Below are positions 54,865 through 60,590 of a stretch of DNA of 60,590 nucleotides, in pieces. The translations under genes were made by a program, and so were the position numbers. The first letter of the stretch is position 1. Every line of letters starts with the position of its first letter. The notes beneath the pieces are model-generated. The model worked only from the letters and a program-made list of their open reading frames with translations. It did no database searches and was not told the DNA's origin. Origin of the DNA: Prochlorococcus sp. AG-355-P07 (lineage in GTDB: Bacteria > Cyanobacteriota > Cyanobacteriia > PCC-6307 > Cyanobiaceae); assembly GCA_003280575.1 (NCBI GenBank), contig QCEN01000010.1, positions 1 through 60,590 of the forward strand, read 5' to 3'.

Positions 54865-55710
54865 TTGGATATTAACTCATTTAATCGTGTCGGCGCAAAT
54901 ATCAGAAAAGCTGGATTTTTAATTGTACTTTTTTATCTTCTTGTTGTTTTAATAATGAAATTTTTAGAGGCCAATAATTTTTTTGGCTATTCATTTTCAA
55001 CAATAAGTAATGATATCTTTGCCCCTCCTTCTCTAAATCATTTGTGTGGCACAGATAGATTAGGAAGAGATGTTTGCTTAAGAACTTTGCAAGGATCATC
55101 ATTAGCGATAGAAGTTGTATTCTTAGCTATTCTTTTTTCATTAAGTTTGGGTTTGCCATTGGGATTATTAAGTGGATATTTTGGTGGTTTTTTTGATAAA
55201 TGCTTATCACTAATAATGGATACTATTTTTTCAATACCTGTAATTTTGCTTTCAGTTGTTGTGGCTTTTATATTGGGTAAGGGTATCCTTAACGCGGCTT
55301 TAGCATTGTGTATTGTTTACTCTCCTCAATATTTTAGATTAATCAGAAATCAGACAATATTGGTTAAATCCGAAACTTATGTGGAGGCAGCTCAAGTTGC
55401 AGGAGCTGATGTTAAAAAAATTATTTTTAAATATATTCTCCCAAATGTAATAACACCATTGCCTATTCTGCTTACCCTAAATGCTGCAGATGCTGTTTTG
55501 GTATTAGGAAGTTTAGGATTTTTAGGCCTTGGCGTTCCTGCAGATGTCCCGGAGTGGGGAAGTGATTTAAATCTGGCTCTTGCCGCTTTGCCTACAGGTA
55601 TCTGGTGGACGGCTTTGTTCCCAGGTTTGGCAATGTTTTTTTTAGTTTTAGGTCTTTCTTTTATAGGAGAGGACCTTGAAGAAATTTTTGATAGTCAAAA
55701 TTCAGAATAA
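54865..55710 (+). CDS. Peptide/nickel-type ABC permease (DppC-like)
   Basis: A 281-residue inner-membrane permease with about six helices. LCGTDRLGRDVCLRTLQGSSLAIEV and the EAA loop VEAAQVAGADVKKIIFKYILPN are the DppC/OppC hallmarks. Its partners (DppB, ATPases, binding protein) are not in the window. TTG start. It ends two bases from the convergent trmH stop. Confidence 0.88.
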   Translation: MDINSFNRVGANIRKAGFLIVLFYLLVVLIMKFLEANNFFGYSFSTISNDIFAPPSLNHLCGTDRLGRDVCLRTLQGSSLAIEVVFLAILFSLSLGLPLGLLSGYFGGFFDKCLSLIMDTIFSIPVILLSVVVAFILGKGILNAALALCIVYSPQYFRLIRNQTILVKSETYVEAAQVAGADVKKIIFKYILPNVITPLPILLTLNAADAVLVLGSLGFLGLGVPADVPEWGSDLNLALAALPTGIWWTALFPGLAMFFLVLGLSFIGEDLEEIFDSQNSE

Positions 55711-55712
55711 AT

Positions 55713-56384
55713 TTAGTTATCTGTAATAGGATCAAGTTCTCCTTGATCATTCAACTTTGGATATTCTTTAGCTGATTTTTTATACACCGCAGCTAATTCT
55801 GGGTAACACCATTCAAAAAGTGTTTTTTGATATTCATCCATATTTAATCCTTCTCCATTAGATGGCAATATACCTTTATTTTTTCTTTGGCGAATAGCTT
55901 CAAATAATAATATAGAAGCAGCAACTGAAACATTCAGAGATTGAACCATACCTCTCATAGGTATAAAAATTGATTGATCAACCATTGATATAAGTTCATT
56001 ACTTAGTCCCCATTTTTCTGCCCCTAAAACAAAACATGTATTTTGAGAATAATCAAAATTTCTATAATCTACTGATTCACTATTAAGAGTCGTTCCATAT
56101 AATTTAAAACCCTTGTTTTTTAAATCAGATATTGCCGTGATAGTGTTTTTATGATTATTCAGTTTTACCCATTTTTGACTTCCTTGAGCAGTACTATTAA
56201 AAGTCTTAATGGCATTCGTTTTGCTAATAAAATTTGCTTCGAAAACTCCTGCCGCATCACATGTCCTTAATATCGCAGATAAATTATGTGGTTTATTGAC
56301 ATCCTCAACTAAAACAGTCAAGTTTTTCATTCTGCAATCTAAAACACTTTTGATTCGTTCAAATCTTCTTGGCAAAATTGACAT
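55713..56384 (-). CDS. trmH: tRNA (guanosine-18-2'-O)-methyltransferase TrmH
   Basis: A 223-residue SPOUT methyltransferase. Motif 1 VEDVNKPHNLSAILRTCDAAGVF, motif 2 VLGAEKWGLS and motif 3 IPMRGMVQSLNVSVAASI form the trefoil knot that binds SAM. Methylates G18 of tRNAs. Start ATG 56384 is convincing. Confidence 0.94.
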   Translation of the reverse strand: MSILPRRFERIKSVLDCRMKNLTVLVEDVNKPHNLSAILRTCDAAGVFEANFISKTNAIKTFNSTAQGSQKWVKLNNHKNTITAISDLKNKGFKLYGTTLNSESVDYRNFDYSQNTCFVLGAEKWGLSNELISMVDQSIFIPMRGMVQSLNVSVAASILLFEAIRQRKNKGILPSNGEGLNMDEYQKTLFEWCYPELAAVYKKSAKEYPKLNDQGELDPITDN

Positions 56385-56479
56385 TTATAATTTTTCACAC
56401 TTTTAAATTATATTCAAAAAATATTGATTACCTATTAAATCTCTTGGTTTATAATATTTTGGTAGTTTAAATTAATTAA

Positions 56480-56683
56480 ATGGCATACATAGAATGGGAC
56501 TATACAGTAATAACAAGTATGGTAGAAAAACAAGGGTGGGATTTACCTGATCGTGAATCGGAAGAATGGAATAAATTTAACGATGAATTAGGAGAAAAAA
56601 TGAGGAGTGTAGGACTTATTTTTGAAAAATATTGTAAATTCACTCCTGACGTAGGAGAGGGCGTTCATCTTCTAGATGACTGA
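56480..56683 (+). CDS. Small acidic hypothetical protein
   Basis: A 67-residue soluble protein starting MAYIEWDYTVITSMVEKQGW, with an acidic helix (RESEEWNKFNDELGEKM) and a C-terminal TPDVGEGVHLLDD. ATG start. It is followed by an AT-rich inverted repeat that may terminate it. Not recognised. Confidence 0.55.
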   Translation: MAYIEWDYTVITSMVEKQGWDLPDRESEEWNKFNDELGEKMRSVGLIFEKYCKFTPDVGEGVHLLDD

Positions 56684-56700
56684 TCATAAAAAGTTTTAAA

Positions 56701-56726
56701 CCATTGATGTATCCCTTAATCAATGG
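56701..56726 (+). terminator. Possible AT-rich terminator
   Basis: Eight-base-pair stem CCATTGAT/ATCAATGG with a ten-base loop, 18 bases after the stop at 56683. The T-rich tail is short, so the terminator call is tentative. Confidence 0.4.
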
Positions 56727-56848
56727 CTTATTAATTTATAAGATAATATATTTTCACTAAATTAGAGCTGGCAATTATTAAGGCTTTATAAAGCTTGTAC
56801 TCTAAAAAAAATCTTTTATTCCACAAAAAAGTTATTTAATTTCTATAT

Positions 56849-57253
56849 TTGAATAAAAATATGAAAAATAAATTAACCTTTTTATTCGATGGTGGTTGTC
56901 CACTTTGTTTGAGAGAAACAAATTTTCTTAAAAAAAGAGATACCTTAAATCAAATTGCATTTATAGATATTAATAGTAAGGATTATGATCAAAGCCTTTT
57001 TAATGACATCTCATATTCTGAAGCTATGTCAAACCTGCATGGGATTATTGAAAATGGTGAAATCATTAGGGGACTAGATGTACTTGCATATTCTTATGAA
57101 TTAGTTGGTTTGGGTTGGGTTTATTATCCCTTGAAGATTAAGCTCTTATCTCCATTATTGAGATTGGTTTACAGATATTGGGCAAAATATAGACTTCAAA
57201 TTACAGGTAGATCCAATATTGAAAAACTTTGCACCTCAGAATGTGAACAATAA
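56849..57253 (+). CDS. DCC/DUF393 thiol-disulfide protein
   Basis: A 134-residue thioredoxin-fold protein of the DUF393 family. FDGGCPLCLRE (about residues 13-23) holds the CxxC redox pair. RSNIEKLC is at the tail. It lies two bases upstream of the DUF2805 gene and may be cotranscribed with the photolyase cluster. TTG start. Confidence 0.85.
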   Translation: MNKNMKNKLTFLFDGGCPLCLRETNFLKKRDTLNQIAFIDINSKDYDQSLFNDISYSEAMSNLHGIIENGEIIRGLDVLAYSYELVGLGWVYYPLKIKLLSPLLRLVYRYWAKYRLQITGRSNIEKLCTSECEQ

Positions 57254-57255
57254 AT

Positions 57256-57492
57256 ATGGAAAGTATCGATATAGACAGAATAATAGAAATGTGTTGGGAA
57301 GATAGAACACCCTTTGAAGCTATCGAGTACCAATTTGGTTTAAAAGAGGAAGATGCGATAAAAATAATGCGTCAAAATCTAAAACCCAAATCTTTCAAAG
57401 TCTGGAGAAAAAGAGTTTCGGGAAGAAATACAAAACATATGGCCCTTAAAGATTCAACTAGATTTAAATCTACTCATAAAAGAAAATTATAA
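57256..57492 (+). CDS. DUF2805 (TIGR03643) family protein
   Basis: A 78-residue basic protein with IIEMCWEDRTPFEAIEYQFGLKEEDAIKIM, the DUF2805 signature, and a KRKL end. In cyanobacteria it is usually next to the DUF2256 and photolyase-like genes, as here. Probably helix-turn-helix-like; DNA repair accessory role is inferred from the neighbours only. Confidence 0.75.
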   Translation: MESIDIDRIIEMCWEDRTPFEAIEYQFGLKEEDAIKIMRQNLKPKSFKVWRKRVSGRNTKHMALKDSTRFKSTHKRKL

Positions 57493-57495
57493 ATT

Positions 57496-57627
57496 TTGAA
57501 AAATATTTCTACTAAAACTTGTCCTGTCTGCAATAGGCCGTTTGAGTGGCGTAAAAAATGGAAAAACTGTTGGGATGATGTTATCTACTGTTCAAAAAGA
57601 TGCAGTAACAGGAAGTCGCAAAGATGA
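57496..57627 (+). CDS. DUF2256 zinc-ribbon-like protein
   Basis: A 43-residue protein with [28 protein letters not shown]: two CxxC-type pairs plus two further cysteines, a probable zinc ribbon. TTG start. Its TGA overlaps the ATG of the photolyase gene by four bases (ATGA), so translation is coupled. Confidence 0.8.
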   Translation: MKNISTKTCPVCNRPFEWRKKWKNCWDDVIYCSKRCSNRKSQR

Positions 57628-59114
57628 AACAAGTATCAATTATTTTCCCGAATCAACTTTTTAGAGAAAGCCCAATCTTAAAAATAAATTGTGAAGTTTT
57701 GATTTTGGAAGACTCATTATTTTTTGGAAATGATAAATTTCATAAATTAATTAATCATAAAAATAAGTTAGTTTTTCATAGAGCATCTATGCTCGCTTAT
57801 AAAAATTATTTAGAAATATCTGGCTTTAAAGTTTTATATATCGAAAACAAGAATAATGTTTCTACAGTTGATTACTTATCGGAATTTATTAAAAATAAAT
57901 ATCAGAAAATAAATCTCATTGACCCTCATGATTTTTTAATAATGAAGAGGATTAATAATTTTATTAAAAGTAATAATTTAGCTCTAAATATTCTGCCTTC
58001 TCCTATGTTTATGAGCAGTGAAGATTTAAAAGATTTATTTGCATCAAATGCAAAAAAGCCTCTTATGGGGAGATTTTATGAGAATCAAAGAAGGAGCCAA
58101 AAGATATTAGTTAATCCTGATGATACCCCAGAAGGGGGTAAATGGAGTTTCGATGAAATGAACAGAAAAAAATTACCGAAAAAAATAAACATACCTGATA
58201 CACCTAAATTACAAAAAAATAAATTTGTAGTTAATGCAGAAAGGTCATTAGCCAATTTTGATATTGAGTTTTTTGGAGAAAGTAATAACTTTTTATATCC
58301 AACTAATTTTGATGAGGCTGATGAATGGTTAAATGATTTTTTTAAACATAGATTTTTCTTATTTGGAGATTATGAGGATGCTATATCTAGAGAAAATTCT
58401 TTTCTATGGCATAGTTTACTTTCTCCTCTTTTAAATAGCGGTTTATTAACTCCAGGAGTAGTAGTAAATAAAGCATTACTTTTTGCAAAAAATCATAATG
58501 TTCCAATTAATTCTTTAGAGGGTTTTATTCGGCAGATAATTGGATGGAGAGAATTTATTTGCCTCGTCTATAAAAAGTATGGGACAAAGATGCGAAACAG
58601 TAATTTTTGGAATTTTGATGATAAGCCAATTCCAGAATCTTTTTATCAAGGAAATACAGGAATTGAACCAGTAGACGTTGTGATAAAAAATATTATTAAA
58701 TATGGTTATTGTCACCATATTGAGAGGTTAATGATTATTGGTAACTTCATGCTTCTTTGTAGAATTCACCCCAATCAAGTTTATAAATGGTTTATGGAAA
58801 TGTTTATTGACTCCTACGATTGGGTTATGGTCCCAAATGTTTACGGAATGAGTCAATTTAGTGATGGAGGTATCTTTTCAACAAAACCATATATATCAAG
58901 CTCTAATTATGTAAAAAAAATGTCAAATTTTAAAAGTGGTCCATGGTGTGAAATATGGGATGGCTTATTTTGGAAATTTATTAAAGATAATGAAAGCTTT
59001 TTTAGAAAGCAATATCGTCTGGCAATGTTAACGAGAAATCTCGATAAAATGTCAGAGGAAAAATTAAATAATCACTTAAAAACGGCCGATAATTTTTTAA
59101 GAAATATTCAATAA
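57624..59114 (+). CDS. FeS-type bacterial cryptochrome/(6-4) photolyase
   Basis: A 496-residue protein of the PhrB/CryPro type (photolyase-related proteins with an iron-sulfur cluster). The start [14 protein letters not shown] is distinctive. The FAD domain reads [43 protein letters not shown], and [14 protein letters not shown], with Cys at the positions used for the [4Fe-4S] cluster and in GPWCEIWDG. It repairs (6-4) photoproducts or senses light. It heads no further gene; the cluster ends here. Confidence 0.85.
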   Translation: MKQVSIIFPNQLFRESPILKINCEVLILEDSLFFGNDKFHKLINHKNKLVFHRASMLAYKNYLEISGFKVLYIENKNNVSTVDYLSEFIKNKYQKINLIDPHDFLIMKRINNFIKSNNLALNILPSPMFMSSEDLKDLFASNAKKPLMGRFYENQRRSQKILVNPDDTPEGGKWSFDEMNRKKLPKKINIPDTPKLQKNKFVVNAERSLANFDIEFFGESNNFLYPTNFDEADEWLNDFFKHRFFLFGDYEDAISRENSFLWHSLLSPLLNSGLLTPGVVVNKALLFAKNHNVPINSLEGFIRQIIGWREFICLVYKKYGTKMRNSNFWNFDDKPIPESFYQGNTGIEPVDVVIKNIIKYGYCHHIERLMIIGNFMLLCRIHPNQVYKWFMEMFIDSYDWVMVPNVYGMSQFSDGGIFSTKPYISSSNYVKKMSNFKSGPWCEIWDGLFWKFIKDNESFFRKQYRLAMLTRNLDKMSEEKLNNHLKTADNFLRNIQ

Positions 59115-59218
59115 ATTAAGACTTATAATCCATAGCTAATTTTGAAAAATTAAAAGAATATTATATTATTACGAAATATTACAGCCCAATGTTAAATTGT
59201 TAAAAATTTTAGAAAACA

Positions 59219-59398
59219 ATGAATATTGGGATAATTTTTTTGAAAAGTAATTTGACTGGCATTATCACTTTTTCTGAATTAGATTGGATAACTACCCATC
59301 AAGCTAATTTTACAACGTTAGAGGAGTGTACAGCAATTAAGTTAGGAAGAATGCTTGATGCAGGATCTATAAATATAGGTTGCCGTTTAAATTCCTGA
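59219..59398 (+). CDS. Small hypothetical protein
   Basis: A 59-residue ORF (MNIGIIFLKSNLTGI start) with a TTHQANFTTLEECTAIKLGRML middle and INIGCRLNS end. ATG start and even composition suggest it is real, but I recognise no family. Confidence 0.5.
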   Translation: MNIGIIFLKSNLTGIITFSELDWITTHQANFTTLEECTAIKLGRMLDAGSINIGCRLNS

Positions 59399-59417
59399 TT
59401 AAGTTTTTATTTTATTA

Positions 59418-59561
59418 ATGAAGTATAAAGACGAGAAAAAATTATTTTTTCGGGAAAGAATTCATTCTTTAAATATCTTTCTTTTTTTAGGATTTAATCT
59501 AACACTTATCTCTATTTTAGGTTTTATTTGGTTCAATTCCTCAATTGAAAAAGTAGTTTAA
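59418..59561 (+). CDS. Small membrane protein
   Basis: A 47-residue ORF with a basic N-terminus (MKYKDEKKLFFRERIHS) and one helix (LFLGFNLTLISILGFIW). Function unknown. It precedes rsmB by 51 bases. Confidence 0.5.
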   Translation: MKYKDEKKLFFRERIHSLNIFLFLGFNLTLISILGFIWFNSSIEKVV

Positions 59562-59612
59562 ATTTTTAAATTATTTGTATATTAAAGTTATCTATTTAAT
59601 TAAGTTTATATT

Positions 59613-60590
59613 TTGAGCATTGGGTATTTACAAAGGAAAGCAGCTTGGGAAATCTTATTAAAAGTTAGTTCTGGTGATTTTTCTGATCAAGCTCTCGATA
59701 AGGTTTTAAAAAATTATCAATTTAATCCTCTTGATATTGCTTTTATCACTGAATTATCTTTTGGATGTATAAGGTATAGAAAATTTCTAGATCTTTGGGT
59801 GGATCATACATCAAAAATTACTCATAAAAAGCAGCCTCCAAAATTAAGATGGCTTTTACATGTAGGTTTATATCAACTATTAAAAATGGATAAAATCCCA
59901 TTTCCTGCAGCAATTTCTACCACTGTAGAAGTAGCTAAAAAAACAGATTTGAAGGGTTTAGCAGGAACTGTGAATGCGATATTGAGGAATGCATCTAGAA
60001 AATTAAAAAATGAAGTTTTTCCAAAATTATCTTCTGATAAAAAAGAAAGAATTTCATATCTTGAGTCATTGCCATTATGGCTTGTAAATGATCTTTATAA
60101 ATGGTTAGGCAATAGCGAGGGTGAAAATATAGTTAAGGCATTTAATAAAAAACCTTCGATTGATTTGAGAATTAATCCACTAAAAACTGAATTAGATAAA
60201 TTTTTAAAAGTCCTTTATGAAAATAAAATTGATGCTGAAATTATTAAAGATTTGAATAATGGAATTACATTAAAGTCTAATCCAAGAGCTATTAAAAATT
60301 TACCAGGTTATAGTGATGGGCTTTGGACAATTCAAGATAGATCTTCCCAGTGGATAGCACCTCTTTTAAATCCAAAAGAAGGTGAAAAGATTTTAGATGC
60401 TTGTGCAGCGCCAGGAAGTAAATCTACGCACTTGGCAGAATTATCGAATGATAGTGCTGAAATACTAGCTGTAGATAGATCAGAAAAAAGATTGAAAATA
60501 CTTCAATCAAATTTAGAAAGGTTAAATTTAAAATCTGTAAATACCCTGAAGGCTGATGCAACAAATTTGATTGACTTAAATCAAAAGTTC
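59613..60590 (+). CDS. rsmB: 16S rRNA m5C967 methyltransferase RsmB, 5' part
   Basis: Open to the window edge: 326 codons of a Sun/RsmB enzyme that methylates C967 of 16S rRNA. The N-terminal NusB-like domain (YLQRKAAWEILLKV, LRWLLHVGLYQLLKM) is followed by the catalytic domain with the SAM motif KILDACAAPGSKSTHLAEL and the AVDRSEKRL strand. The catalytic Cys motif lies beyond the window. TTG start. Confidence 0.92.
   Translation, partial: MSIGYLQRKAAWEILLKVSSGDFSDQALDKVLKNYQFNPLDIAFITELSFGCIRYRKFLDLWVDHTSKITHKKQPPKLRWLLHVGLYQLLKMDKIPFPAAISTTVEVAKKTDLKGLAGTVNAILRNASRKLKNEVFPKLSSDKKERISYLESLPLWLVNDLYKWLGNSEGENIVKAFNKKPSIDLRINPLKTELDKFLKVLYENKIDAEIIKDLNNGITLKSNPRAIKNLPGYSDGLWTIQDRSSQWIAPLLNPKEGEKILDACAAPGSKSTHLAELSNDSAEILAVDRSEKRLKILQSNLERLNLKSVNTLKADATNLIDLNQKF

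Overview
The window is about 31% GC, densely packed with genes, and reads as chromosome from a high-light-adapted Prochlorococcus or a very close relative. The basis is the extreme AT bias, the many tiny single-helix membrane proteins, a PTOX-type oxidase, an Hli-like protein, PipX/PipY, a malate:quinone oxidoreductase, cobalamin genes and cyanobacterial families of unknown function (DUF3104, DUF1651, DUF3764, DUF4278). The species call rests on recognising gene families, not on a database search.

Layout. 1-14.5 kb is an accessory-like stretch of short genes. It opens with half of a 98-bp inverted repeat fused in frame to a 5'-truncated GNAT acetyltransferase; the other half sits at 1742-1839 over a Gln-rich mini-gene. 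Then come a free-standing NdhF N-terminal fragment facing a PTOX gene, a CrtISO-like oxidoreductase, tatA, a peroxiredoxin Q, arfB and a CPBP protease. 14.6-14.9 kb holds a candidate structured RNA ending in a strong terminator. 15-19.3 kb carries a proline iminopeptidase, a photolyase/cryptochrome and the thiamine-salvage pair tenA-thiD. 19.3-24.5 kb is a second stretch of small accessory genes with unusual terminator placement. It ends in a degenerate tRNA-Thr copy beside intact tRNA-Thr and tRNA-Tyr genes, the architecture of a tRNA-associated island.

24.6-60.6 kb is mainly core genome: aroQ, miaE, cobI and der; a cbiQ-like permease, pipX, pipY, sepF and proC; a glycosyltransferase, recO, a degenerate DeoC and the hibernation factor on the opposite strand; lipB, an acyl-CoA/ACP synthetase, a YlqD-like gene, pdhC and queA; a sulfur amino-acid block (cysK and two cystathionine synthase/lyase-like genes); rpsD, yidD, a glutaredoxin-like gene and murE; an arsM-like methyltransferase; a DUF4278 gene under a probable glutamine riboswitch; a NifU-domain gene, mqo, lepA, an orphan dppC-like permease and trmH; the DUF2805-DUF2256-FeS photolyase cluster; and the 5' part of rsmB, cut by the window edge.

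Themes. Several genes act on the plastoquinone pool or light stress (PTOX, NdhF fragment, Hli-like, mqo, two photolyases). Nitrogen status is represented by PipX/PipY and the glutamine-riboswitch candidate. No CRISPR array, insertion sequence, intact integrase or rRNA was seen. The least explained features are the inverted-repeat fusion, the structured RNA, the hairpin/poly-T elements that run straight into start codons, and the degenerate tRNA-Thr.
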